From RUG12461 sp045661345 (GTDB taxonomy: Bacteria > Bacillota > Clostridia > Lachnospirales > Lachnospiraceae), in contig JAZRFM010000030.1 of assembly GCA_045661345.1 (NCBI GenBank), positions 62,001 to 126,000 of the forward strand: a stretch of 64,000 nucleotides of DNA. The letters run 5' to 3'. Positions 51,678 through 59,777 of this stretch are shown here, piece by piece. The notes beneath the pieces were generated by a model. It worked only from the letters and a program-made list of their open reading frames with translations, did not search any database and was not told the origin of the DNA. The position numbers and the translations under genes are program-made. Each line of letters opens with the position of its first letter. The stretch's first letter is position 1.

Positions 51678-53222
51678 ATGAGAAAAAAGACGGGAAAAAC
51701 GAGAATGGAACGGCTTTTATCCATCATTCTGGTTTCTCTGTTTTGCATGATGCTTTTGACCGTTCCGGTGGGTATCCAGGGGGCGGAGACGCAGGAGAGT
51801 GTCGCGACAGCGGGGGACACGGTGACGGATCCGGCAGGAGAGGCGGAGGCCGAGACAGAAGTCCGGACAGAGGAGACGGGAATCGACACTACGGATTTGC
51901 AGACTGAGACACCGGAGGGGTACTGGCCGGAGGGAATCGAGACAAATTCCCAGTCTGCCATTGTGATGGAGGCGTCCACCGGTACCATTCTCTATCAGAA
52001 GAATATCGACGAACCGCACTATCCGGCAAGTATTACGAAGATTCTGACCGCGTTGATCGCATTGAAGCACGGTAATATGAGTGATATTGTGACTTTTTCC
52101 AAGGATGCGGTCTATAATACCGAAGGATCGTCCATTGCGCGTGATGTTGGCGAGGAGATGACCCTGGAGCAGTGTTTGTACGGGATGCTTCTGGAGTCCG
52201 CAAATGAATGTGCCTATGCCATCGCAGAGCATATTGCGGGAAGTGTGGATGCGTTTGTTGATATGATGAATGAGGAAGCCGCGGCATTGGGATGTACCAA
52301 TACACATTTCTCCAATCCCCACGGTCTGCCGGAGGAAACGCATTACACCTCAGCACACGATATGGCGCTGATCGCGCAGGAGGCGTGGAAAAATGAGACT
52401 TTTCGCATTATCACCGGCACCAGACGCTACGAGATCCCTCCTACCAATAAACACAGCGAGATCACCTATCTGCAGAATCACAACGAAATGCTGAATCCCT
52501 ATAAGTCGACGAAGTATCTGTATGAATACTGCGTTGGCGGGAAAACGGGTTATACGGAAGCGGCGAAAAGTACCCTGGTGACGTATGCCCAGAAAGACAA
52601 TATGACGTTGATCTGCGTAGTCATGTATGCGGATCGTCCTGCTCACTGGACGGATACCATCGGTCTGTTTGAGTACTGTTTTGCGAATTTCGGTCTCTTC
52701 AATGTGGCAGAGAATACGCTTTCCGATGCAGAAAACAGCGACAAACGGGGCGGTCTCCGGGATTATGCCCCATTTGCACGGCTCGATCCCAATGCACAGA
52801 TCGTTCTGCCCCTGACGGCCTCCTTCCAGGATGCAGTGCCGGAGGTGGTGATAAATACACAGCCCGGAGAAGTAGTGGGAACGGTTTACTATACGTATGC
52901 AGGACACCCGGTGGGCACGGCGCAGATTCTTGCTACCGGTGCCATTGCGGAAACCTATCCTTTCAAGACGATCCTGAGTGAGGTAGCGACGGGCGACGGC
53001 ACGGACGGTCTGAAAAAGATGGTTATGATCACGCCGAAAAAGGTGCTGCCTGTCCTTCTGATCATAGCAGGTGCGGTACTGATTGTTTTTCTGATCATCC
53101 GGTTTTCTTCCCGCTTGCGCATGCTGCAGCGGAACCTGTATCGGCGGAAACGTACCAAAACCCCTTATCGCAGGATCCGGAGCCGCGGATTCTCAAGACA
53201 TCGACGGCGCAGACGTCGGTAA
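51678..53222 (+). CDS. D-alanyl-D-alanine carboxypeptidase (peptidase S11, DacF type)
   Basis: 514 residues from the ATG at 51678; ATG 51705 is an alternative that would leave a 27-nt leader. A signal peptide or N-terminal helix (~10-35) and an acidic Thr-rich linker precede the catalytic domain: S118-x-x-K121 (PASITKILT), S174-A-N176 (LESANECAYA), K289-T-G (GGKTGYTEA). A C-terminal membrane helix (~450-470) is followed by an extremely basic tail (RRRKR ... RHRRRRRR). It trims peptidoglycan pentapeptides outside the membrane. The frame stays open far upstream, antisense to trmB, but that part is not coding. Confidence 0.93.
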   Translation: MRKKTGKTRMERLLSIILVSLFCMMLLTVPVGIQGAETQESVATAGDTVTDPAGEAEAETEVRTEETGIDTTDLQTETPEGYWPEGIETNSQSAIVMEASTGTILYQKNIDEPHYPASITKILTALIALKHGNMSDIVTFSKDAVYNTEGSSIARDVGEEMTLEQCLYGMLLESANECAYAIAEHIAGSVDAFVDMMNEEAAALGCTNTHFSNPHGLPEETHYTSAHDMALIAQEAWKNETFRIITGTRRYEIPPTNKHSEITYLQNHNEMLNPYKSTKYLYEYCVGGKTGYTEAAKSTLVTYAQKDNMTLICVVMYADRPAHWTDTIGLFEYCFANFGLFNVAENTLSDAENSDKRGGLRDYAPFARLDPNAQIVLPLTASFQDAVPEVVINTQPGEVVGTVYYTYAGHPVGTAQILATGAIAETYPFKTILSEVATGDGTDGLKKMVMITPKKVLPVLLIIAGAVLIVFLIIRFSSRLRMLQRNLYRRKRTKTPYRRIRSRGFSRHRRRRRR

Positions 53223-53260
53223 TGACGGTGATCGACGAAATTCTTTCAATATATGTAAAA

Positions 53261-53294
53261 AAACGACAGTATCGGACAAGGATACTGTCGTTTT
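53261..53294. terminator. Bidirectional intrinsic terminator
   Basis: A perfect 14-bp stem AAAACGACAGTATC / GATACTGTCGTTTT with loop GGACAA, between convergent genes. Confidence 0.9.
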
Positions 53295-53333
53295 GTGATA
53301 TAACGGGACAAGCGAAAACTGAATCTACAGATT

Positions 53334-53867
53334 CTACTCACTGCGCGTAATTGTCTGAGAAATCAGAGTGTTTTGAATATTTGTCAGAAGTCTTTGCTTA
53401 TGTTTGGTATAGAGGATTAAGCCGTTTCCTGTTTCCGTGATTGTCACGATCTTGTCGGAAAAGGTTTTGGAATACAGAAGCTGATGCATGAGATATGTCC
53501 GGCAGTCGGCACTGACCCGCAGAAAAATCTGCTCACACTCGGAGAGGTCCGTTACTTCCACCTGGTATTTTTCACAGAGGAATCGCATTTCTTTATCCTC
53601 TGCGACCTGTGAGCCGGTTTTGTTTATCATATAAAAGCCGTTTTCATCTTTGGGAAGATCCATGGCTTTTACCGCACGCTGTACCTGCTTGGTCAGACCG
53701 GGGGATGCGGGGTAGAGAGATTCAAAATAATTCATGAAGCTTGCTGCGTTGCGAAACTGGGTATTCTGCCCCTTCTCCAGAACCTCGGTGACCAGGATCC
53801 GTTTGATGATCTTTTCACAGGCCTCCCGGGAGGGATTTTTATGCAGTGCCGTTGTGTCATCCGCCAT
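53334..53867 (-). CDS. Hypothetical cytosolic protein
   Basis: 177 residues from the ATG at 53867 (GAAGGAGA ribosome site). No membrane segment or cysteine motif. The first half is helical (EACEKIIKRILVTEVLEKG, ASFMNYFESLYPAS) and the second mixed (QIFLRVSADCRTYLMHQL, KIVTITETGNGLILYTKH). I do not recognise the family. It has its own promoter and is divergent from the AbiE-like operon, 170 nt away, so it could be a regulator of it or unrelated. Confidence 0.7.
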   Translation of the reverse strand: MADDTTALHKNPSREACEKIIKRILVTEVLEKGQNTQFRNAASFMNYFESLYPASPGLTKQVQRAVKAMDLPKDENGFYMINKTGSQVAEDKEMRFLCEKYQVEVTDLSECEQIFLRVSADCRTYLMHQLLYSKTFSDKIVTITETGNGLILYTKHKQRLLTNIQNTLISQTITRSE

Positions 53868-53916
53868 GATAATCTCCTTCCTGCATGAAAACGACATTGA
53901 TGATTGTCCGAATTTC

Positions 53917-53945
53917 ATTATATCTCTCTTCTATGGACAAAACAA
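53917..53945 (-). promoter_or_regulatory. Promoter of the 53.3 kb hypothetical gene
   Basis: On the minus strand TTGTTT (53945-53940), a 17-nt spacer and TATAAT (53922-53917), 50 nt before the ATG. Confidence 0.7.
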
Positions 53946-53954
53946 GTCCTCTGC

Positions 53955-53983
53955 TTTACAGAAGAAAACGGAGCGATTATACT
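53955..53983 (+). promoter_or_regulatory. Promoter of the AbiE-like/yaaO operon
   Basis: TTTACA (53955-53960), a 17-nt spacer and TATACT (53978-53983), 55 nt before the AbiEi-like ATG. It is back to back with the minus-strand promoter, only 9 nt between the two -35 boxes. Confidence 0.75.
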
Positions 53984-54037
53984 GAAAAAAGGTTCTCTTC
54001 GTACAGAGGAGCGGAAAAAAGATGGAGTGTGACAGGG

Positions 54038-54667
54038 ATGGCAAAGCGCGGGATCAGACAGGAACGAAAAGAATTGATGATGGAAGCGGTGGAGGCGTTG
54101 ATACGCGACCGCGGCGGGATCGCAAAGGCTTCGGAGCTGCAGCGGCTCGGATTGGATTACCGCCGTGTGCAGGCCTTGGTACGGGATGGGTTTTTGCGGA
54201 AAGTACGAAACGGCTATTATGCGCTGTATGAGCGGAAAATTGATGAGATCGAGTGGATTGCGGCCATGTTTCCAGATGGTGTGCTGACCATGGAAACGGC
54301 ATGCTACTACTACGGGTATTTGGATGCAAGGCCGTTTCAGTGGAGCATCGCCGTGGACAAAAACACGTCTAAATCCCGTTTTCATATCGATTTCCCTGCC
54401 ATCCAGCCGTACTATACGGAACCGGAGGTGCTGCAGCTTGGAGTCGGCAGTATCCCTTTCGGGGACGGCATCATGAAGATCTACGAAAAAGAACGGTTAC
54501 TCTGTGATCTGTTCAAATATGAGGAGCGAGTGGACAGAGAGACTTTAAAGAGTGCCATGAAGGGATTTCTGGCCGAGGAGCATATAGATGTCGCAAAACT
54601 GATGGAGTACGCCAGACTGCGAAAAGTGATTCATAAAGTGCACGAACGGATTGGAGTGTGGATGTGA
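54038..54667 (+). CDS. AbiEi-type antitoxin-like winged-helix protein
   Basis: 209 residues from the ATG at 54038. The N-terminal winged helix (GGIAKASELQRLGLDYRRV, LVRDGFLRKVRNGYYAL) and the following FPDGVLTMETACYYYGY and KIYEKERLLCDLFKY stretches match the AbiEi antitoxin family of type IV toxin-antitoxin systems. AbiEi proteins bind inverted repeats in their own promoter and neutralise AbiEii. The stop overlaps the next start (TGATG), so the pair is translationally coupled as in known abiE operons. Confidence in the family is good; the role here is inferred. Confidence 0.82.
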   Translation: MAKRGIRQERKELMMEAVEALIRDRGGIAKASELQRLGLDYRRVQALVRDGFLRKVRNGYYALYERKIDEIEWIAAMFPDGVLTMETACYYYGYLDARPFQWSIAVDKNTSKSRFHIDFPAIQPYYTEPEVLQLGVGSIPFGDGIMKIYEKERLLCDLFKYEERVDRETLKSAMKGFLAEEHIDVAKLMEYARLRKVIHKVHERIGVWM

Positions 54668-55533
54668 TGAGTACGGCAGAGCTTGCACTGGCCGGCGTAA
54701 AGTCCAAATGCGAGGAGCTTGGGATCCCGTTTTCCAACCTTGCCTCCGCTTTTATGGTGGAGGAGGCGCTTTCCGTGATTGCAGATTCGTACTACAGCGA
54801 TCACTTTATCCTGCGCAATGCGTCAGAATTGACACTTTCGATCTACCGCAGAAAACTGGTTCATCAGCTGTCCTTTTATTATACGGGAGCCTTTACTGTC
54901 CGGGATCTTGCCATTGTGCTTACCAGGACATTGATCCGGGAAAAGAAGAGCGGGATCACATGGGAAATGGGGCTCCATCTGACAGGAGAAGACCGGGCGC
55001 GTGTCCTGATGAAAGGGGATCTGAACGGGATTTCCGTGCCCTTTGAGCTTTCCCTGGAGGCTGTGCCGCCGGACATACAGGCCAAAAAAGAAACCTTTCG
55101 TTTGTTTTTCACGCCAGACGCCTTCCTCACGTATTATGCATATCCGAAGGAGCAGGCCCTTACCCACGCATTTGTTGACATCCTGTGGAGGATGGAGCTG
55201 ATCCATGATATGAGGCCTTATGATACGGTTTTTGGCATTTTGCGTACGGAATCGCTGGATGGACGTCATATCAGGGAATATATCGAGGAGGCGCTGTTTT
55301 CCCGGCAACTGACCCTGGATAAAAAACGTTGGAACATGCTGCTGAATTATCGGAATGATACCTATATGAAGAAAAAATGGAAAACGTATCTCCGCGGCGA
55401 AAAGAAGGATACGCCGCCCTGGGTGGAGGTCATTGATCTGATGGAGGCCTTTTTCGGTCCGATCTGGGAATCCATGGAAAGGGATACGGTATTTTTCGGC
55501 GACTGGATGCCGGATCTCAGGCGATTTTTATGA
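54667..55533 (+). CDS. AbiEii-like protein lacking the nucleotidyltransferase signature
   Basis: 288 residues from the ATG at 54667 (GGAG ribosome site inside the upstream gene). The N-terminal helix plus SDHFILRNASELTLSIY aligns by eye with the AbiEii segment FVLKGG..L. The GITWEMGLHLTGEDRARVLMKG strand pair also fits, as does a C-terminal helical bundle (ALFSRQLTLDKKRWNMLLNYR, VIDLMEAFFGPIW). The Gly-Gly and the R-x-T-x-D-x-D metal motif expected of the toxin are absent (VHQLSFYYTG instead). It may be a catalytically dead relative with a changed role. Its stop overlaps the next start (ATGA). Confidence 0.65.
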   Translation: MSTAELALAGVKSKCEELGIPFSNLASAFMVEEALSVIADSYYSDHFILRNASELTLSIYRRKLVHQLSFYYTGAFTVRDLAIVLTRTLIREKKSGITWEMGLHLTGEDRARVLMKGDLNGISVPFELSLEAVPPDIQAKKETFRLFFTPDAFLTYYAYPKEQALTHAFVDILWRMELIHDMRPYDTVFGILRTESLDGRHIREYIEEALFSRQLTLDKKRWNMLLNYRNDTYMKKKWKTYLRGEKKDTPPWVEVIDLMEAFFGPIWESMERDTVFFGDWMPDLRRFL

Positions 55534-56723
55534 AAAAAACACTGGATCAGCAATTAAAAGAAATTGCCACCGGGGATTACTACCCTTTCCACATGCCGGG
55601 GCATAAGCGCACGTCTCTTGGTCTGGGAGAGCCGTCTTTGATAGACATCACGGAAATCGAAGGATTTGATGATCTGCATCACCCTGCCGGCCTGATCCTG
55701 GAGGCGGAAAAGCGTGCGGCACAGCTTTGGAAAGCCAGACGCAGCTTTTTGCTGGTCAATGGAAGCACGGTTGGAATCCTTGCGGCGGTATCTGCCGCGT
55801 TGTCGGACGGAGATGAAATTCTGATCGCGGAGAATTCCCACAAGTCCGTGCGACATGCGTGTTTTCTGAACAGACTCCATGTCAGGACGGTTTCTGCGGT
55901 ACAGACAGGGTTTGGAATTGACGGGCAGATTCCCCCCTCCTCTGTGGAAGAAGCGTTGCTGCAAAACCCCGGGATCAGGGGAGTCGTACTGACCTCACCA
56001 ACTTATGAAGGAATTGTTTCCGATGTCGCATCCATCGCAAGGATCGTACATGCCTACGGTGCGATTCTGATTGTGGATGAGGCCCATGGGGCGCATTTCG
56101 GTATGCATGAAGGGCTGCCGCACAGTGCGGTCACCGGGGGGGCGGATCTCGTGGTCCAGAGCCTGCATAAAACCCTCCCCAGTCTGACCCAGACGGCGGT
56201 TCTCCATATCGCATCCGACCGCATCCCGGAAGCAGCGGTGCAAAAATACCTCGATATTTATGAAACCAGCTCCCCGTCCTATGTGCTGATGGCTGGTATG
56301 AGCCGGTGCATCGAGCTGTTGACGGAGCAGAGAGAGCAGCTTTTTTCCAACTATCTGAAGGAATTGACGGAATGGTATCAAAACAACCGGGATTATCAGA
56401 CCGTTTCCATATTGAAGAAGGGGGATCTCACGCCGGAGGAAGCCTTTGACAGGGATCCGGGAAAGATCATCCTCCGTTCCGATATGACGGGAATTGACGG
56501 AAAGGCCCTGGCGGCGTGTCTGAGAGAGGTTTACCATCTGGAAACGGAACGGGCGCAGGGAGATTTCGTCATTGCCATGACGAGTGTGTGTGACCGGGAG
56601 GAGGGTTTTCGAAGGCTGAGCGCTGCGCTGCGGGAAATCGACCGAAATCCGGATCTTTGCAAAGCATACGCTTCGGATCATGCAAAAGATCCTGATTATG
56701 AGATCTATCGGGGGTACTCGTAA
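55530..56723 (+). CDS. Orn/Lys/Arg decarboxylase-family PLP protein (YaaO-like, short)
   Basis: 397 residues. Fold-type I PLP enzyme: FHMPGHKRT, NGSTVGILAAVSA, IAENSHKSVRHA, TSPTYEGIVSD, VDEAHGAHFG, and Schiff-base Lys K214 in SLHKTLPSLTQTA. Family members run ~470-490 residues; the C-terminal domain here is reduced. By position it matches B. subtilis yaaO upstream of tmk-yaaR-holB. The true substrate (Arg, Lys, Orn or other) cannot be read. Its ATG overlaps the AbiEii-like stop. Confidence 0.88.
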   Translation: MKKTLDQQLKEIATGDYYPFHMPGHKRTSLGLGEPSLIDITEIEGFDDLHHPAGLILEAEKRAAQLWKARRSFLLVNGSTVGILAAVSAALSDGDEILIAENSHKSVRHACFLNRLHVRTVSAVQTGFGIDGQIPPSSVEEALLQNPGIRGVVLTSPTYEGIVSDVASIARIVHAYGAILIVDEAHGAHFGMHEGLPHSAVTGGADLVVQSLHKTLPSLTQTAVLHIASDRIPEAAVQKYLDIYETSSPSYVLMAGMSRCIELLTEQREQLFSNYLKELTEWYQNNRDYQTVSILKKGDLTPEEAFDRDPGKIILRSDMTGIDGKALAACLREVYHLETERAQGDFVIAMTSVCDREEGFRRLSAALREIDRNPDLCKAYASDHAKDPDYEIYRGYS

Positions 56724-56755
56724 ACAGGGATCGTGAGTTTTTTGCACGGGGCGGA

Positions 56756-56784
56756 TTGTGCAAGTCTATCCGGTAGGATATAAT
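56756..56784 (+). promoter_or_regulatory. Promoter of the guanylate-kinase-like/yaaR/holB genes
   Basis: TTGTGC (56756-56761), a 17-nt spacer and a perfect TATAAT (56779-56784). The ATG at 56795 is only 10 nt beyond the -10 box and has no ribosome site, so the leader would be about 4 nt. Confidence 0.75.
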
Positions 56785-56794
56785 AGTCCTATCT

Positions 56795-57397
56795 ATGGGC
56801 AAAATTTTTTATCTTCTCGGAAAAAGTTCTTCCGGAAAAGACAGTATCTATAAACAGATCATTCGGGACGATGCATTGTCTTTGCGGCGGATCGTGTCCT
56901 ACACGACACGTCCGATCCGTACCGGCGAGGAAGAGGGTCGGGAATATCATTTTACGGATAAAGAGACCCTTGACCGCCTGGCGGAGGAGGACAAAGTCAT
57001 AGAGATGCGCACCTATCATACGATGCGCGGAGACTGGCATTACTTTACGGTGGATGACGGGCAGGTGGATCTTATTCACCATGATTACGCCGTGATCGGA
57101 ACCCTCGAATCCTATCTGATGGTACGTAATTTCTATGGAAAAGAGCACGTTTTGCCGATCTATATAGAAGTAGACGATGGAATCCGGCTGATGCGGGCCG
57201 TCAGACGGGAGATGAACCAGAATCCGCCCCATTATACCGAAGTGTGCCGTCGGTTTTTGGCGGATGATGAGGACTTTTCCGAAGAGCACCTGAAAAATGC
57301 CGGGATTACAGTACGTTTTGCCAATGACGATCTGGAGAATACGATCGAAGAGGTCAAGGCATATATTCGGGGAAACAAATCTGCAGGTTTCCTGTGA
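56795..57397 (+). CDS. Guanylate-kinase-family P-loop kinase
   Basis: 200 residues. P-loop LLGKSSSGKD at 8-17 (GKSSSGKD instead of GPSGVGKG), the GMP-type motif SYTTRPIRTGEEEGREYHF, and VIEMRTYHTMRGDWHYF near the nucleotide-binding strand. A late R-rich lid (VRREMNQNP) is present. It is probably a nucleoside-monophosphate kinase; the altered P-loop and missing Y-G-T leave substrate open. It occupies the place held by thymidylate kinase (tmk) in B. subtilis yaaO-tmk-yaaR-holB. Confidence 0.8.
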   Translation: MGKIFYLLGKSSSGKDSIYKQIIRDDALSLRRIVSYTTRPIRTGEEEGREYHFTDKETLDRLAEEDKVIEMRTYHTMRGDWHYFTVDDGQVDLIHHDYAVIGTLESYLMVRNFYGKEHVLPIYIEVDDGIRLMRAVRREMNQNPPHYTEVCRRFLADDEDFSEEHLKNAGITVRFANDDLENTIEEVKAYIRGNKSAGFL

Positions 57398-57415
57398 GAT
57401 GCGGAGATTGCGGCG

Positions 57416-57856
57416 ATGGAGATCAGAGTCAACGACGTTCAGCAGATCAATCAGATAACACAGACCGAACGGCCGGAAGCAGCGGACGATTCTTTTAAAT
57501 TTACGCTGACCAGCGCGATTGAGGATACAGAGCTTCAGGAAAAGCTGAATACCATGCTGAAGGACATCTCTGTGCAGGGCAATCTCATTGCGCGCCATAT
57601 GGATATTTCGGAAATGAAGAAATACCGGGCGAAGATCAAGGAATTTCTGAATGAGATCGTGAACCGGTCCCATAAGTTTTCCCGTGAGAATTTTCTGGAT
57701 CGGAAGGGACGACACAGAGTATACGGGATAATCCGCCTGATCGATGCCAATCTTGACGACCTGGCGCAGCTTCTGATGGAGGATGAGAAGAAACATATTG
57801 ATATCCTGCAAAAGATCGGTGAGATCGAAGGACTGTTGATCGATATTGTGACATAA
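57416..57856 (+). CDS. yaaR: YaaR family protein (DUF327)
   Basis: 146 residues, helical, with ISVQGNLIARHMDISEMKKYRA and FLNEIVNRSHKFSRENFLDRKGRHRVY, the DUF327 signatures. Function is not established. It sits between the P-loop kinase and holB, as in B. subtilis. No membrane segment. Confidence 0.93.
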   Translation: MEIRVNDVQQINQITQTERPEAADDSFKFTLTSAIEDTELQEKLNTMLKDISVQGNLIARHMDISEMKKYRAKIKEFLNEIVNRSHKFSRENFLDRKGRHRVYGIIRLIDANLDDLAQLLMEDEKKHIDILQKIGEIEGLLIDIVT

Positions 57857-57864
57857 GGAACAGC

Positions 57865-58866
57865 ATGGCAGATTTTCACAGCATCATCGGACATCAGAAT
57901 ATTATCCGGCATTTCCGGAATGCGATCATGCAGGGCAAAGTCGGACATGCTTATATCTTAAACGGTCCTGACCGTTCCGGGAAAAGGCTGCTGGCGGACG
58001 CATTTGCCGAGACCCTGCAATGTGAATCTCCGGAAGCAAAGAAAACCGGCAATCCCTGTCACAGCTGTCGTTCCTGTAAACAGGCAGAGTCCGGCAACAA
58101 CCCGGACATTCTTTATGTCCGGCATGAAAAACCGAATACCATTTCCGTCGAGGATATCCGCACACAGGTTGTCAACACGGTGGATATCAAGCCTTATGCC
58201 TGTACCTATAAGGTATATATCATTGATGAAGCCGAAAAAATGAATGTACAGGCACAAAATGCCCTTTTGAAGACAATTGAGGAACCGCCCCATTATGCGG
58301 TGATCTTGCTGCTCACCAACAATGCGGATCTTTTTTTGCAAACGATCCTATCCCGCTGTGTACGGCTTGATTTGAACGCCGTTCCGGATGATCTGGTGCG
58401 TTCTTATCTGATGAAACAGGGGAAGATCCCGGATTATGATGCGGATCTTTGTGTGGCCTTTGCACAGGGAAATGTCGGAAAGGCCATCAGTCTGGCGACT
58501 TCCGAGGACTTTCATGAAATTCGCGTGACGGTGATTGATCTGATGAAACATATTCATGAGATGGATATTGCGGATCTGGTGGAAGCCATCCGTCAAATCA
58601 GTGACGGGAAACCGGTGATGCAGGATTTTTTTGACATCATGATGATCTGGTTTCGGGATGTGCTGTTATATAAAGCGACAAAAGAGATAGATGCATTGAC
58701 TTTCAAGGATGAAGTGCTGGAGATCAAAAAGCAGGCAGACAGGAGCACTTACCAGGGATTGGAACAGGTGATCGAAGCCATCGAAAAGGCGAAGGACAGA
58801 CTACAGGCGAATGTCAATTTCGAACTGACCATGGAAATGCTGCTTTTGAAGATCCGGGAAGTGTAG
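57865..58866 (+). CDS. holB: DNA polymerase III delta' subunit
   Basis: 333 residues. Clamp-loader AAA+ fold: GHAYILNGPDRSGKRLLADAFAE (P-loop region), zinc-binding cysteines C-x(12)-C-x2-C-x2-C (CHSCRSC), KVYIIDEAEKMNVQAQNALLKTIEEPP (Walker B and arginine-finger region) and the SRC motif (ILSRCVRL). It loads the beta clamp. It follows yaaR by 8 nt. Confidence 0.95.
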   Translation: MADFHSIIGHQNIIRHFRNAIMQGKVGHAYILNGPDRSGKRLLADAFAETLQCESPEAKKTGNPCHSCRSCKQAESGNNPDILYVRHEKPNTISVEDIRTQVVNTVDIKPYACTYKVYIIDEAEKMNVQAQNALLKTIEEPPHYAVILLLTNNADLFLQTILSRCVRLDLNAVPDDLVRSYLMKQGKIPDYDADLCVAFAQGNVGKAISLATSEDFHEIRVTVIDLMKHIHEMDIADLVEAIRQISDGKPVMQDFFDIMMIWFRDVLLYKATKEIDALTFKDEVLEIKKQADRSTYQGLEQVIEAIEKAKDRLQANVNFELTMEMLLLKIREV

Positions 58867-58901
58867 CAGCAAAAAAACAGAGATTGATACGGGAGAATCA
58901 T

Positions 58902-59777
58902 ATGACAACGATAATCGGTGTAAGATTTCGAAATATGGGCAAAATCTATTATTTTGATCCGAAGGATTTTGATATCAACCGCGGAGACCACGTGATCGTG
59001 GAGACTGCGCGGGGTATCGAATACGGGACAGTGGTGCTGGAGCCGAAGGAAGTGCCGGATGAAAAAGTCGTCCAGCCTTTGAAACAAGTCATCCGCATGG
59101 CATCCGTCGAGGATGATGACCGGGTGACGGGGAACCGTGAGCGGGAAAAGGAGGCTTACAGGGTTTGCCAGGAAAAGATCAGGAAACGCAATCTGGAAAT
59201 GAAGCTTGTGGAGGCGGAATATACCTTTGACAACAGTAAGCTGCTGTTTTATTTTACGGCTGACGGGCGTGTGGATTTCAGAGAGCTGGTAAAAGACCTG
59301 GCGGCCGTTTTCCGGACGCGGATTGAACTGCGGCAGATCGGGGTGCGTGATGAGACAAAGATCCTGGGAGGGATCGGGATCTGCGGCAGAGAGCTTTGCT
59401 GTAAGTCTTACCTGACGGATTTCATTCCTGTTTCCATCAAGATGGCAAAAGAGCAGAATCTCTCCCTGAATCCGACGAAGATTTCCGGCAGCTGCGGCCG
59501 ACTGATGTGCTGCTTGAAAAATGAGCAGGACACCTATGAATATCTGAACAGCCGTTTGCCGGGCATCGGCGACAAAGTGACCACAAAAGACGGTCTGACG
59601 GGAGAGGTGCAGTCCGTCAACGTGCTGCGTCAGCAGGTGCGGGTTTTGATTGATCTTGATGATGCCAAGGAGCTGCGGGATTATCCGACAGAAGAACTGA
59701 CTTTCAAGCCTCGTAAGAAAAAGGGACAGAAAAAGAATACAGCAGAGGAGAAAGAGATTGCAGCGCTTGAGGAATGA
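58902..59777 (+). CDS. ricT: PSP1-domain protein RicT (YaaT)
   Basis: 291 residues from the ATG at 58902 (GGGAGAA ribosome site). PSP1 domain (GVRFRNMGKIYYFDP) and the cysteine pairs CGRELCCKSYL and CGRLMCCLKNE that bind iron-sulfur in the RicA-RicF-RicT complex. That complex supports mRNA maturation by RNase Y in B. subtilis. A lysine-rich tail ends the protein. It follows holB in the standard order. Confidence 0.94.
   Translation: MTTIIGVRFRNMGKIYYFDPKDFDINRGDHVIVETARGIEYGTVVLEPKEVPDEKVVQPLKQVIRMASVEDDDRVTGNREREKEAYRVCQEKIRKRNLEMKLVEAEYTFDNSKLLFYFTADGRVDFRELVKDLAAVFRTRIELRQIGVRDETKILGGIGICGRELCCKSYLTDFIPVSIKMAKEQNLSLNPTKISGSCGRLMCCLKNEQDTYEYLNSRLPGIGDKVTTKDGLTGEVQSVNVLRQQVRVLIDLDDAKELRDYPTEELTFKPRKKKGQKKNTAEEKEIAALEE

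Noticed and set aside
53885..54037. Upstream extension of the AbiEi-like protein
   Set aside because: It would span the promoter at 53955-53983 and adds residues foreign to the family.
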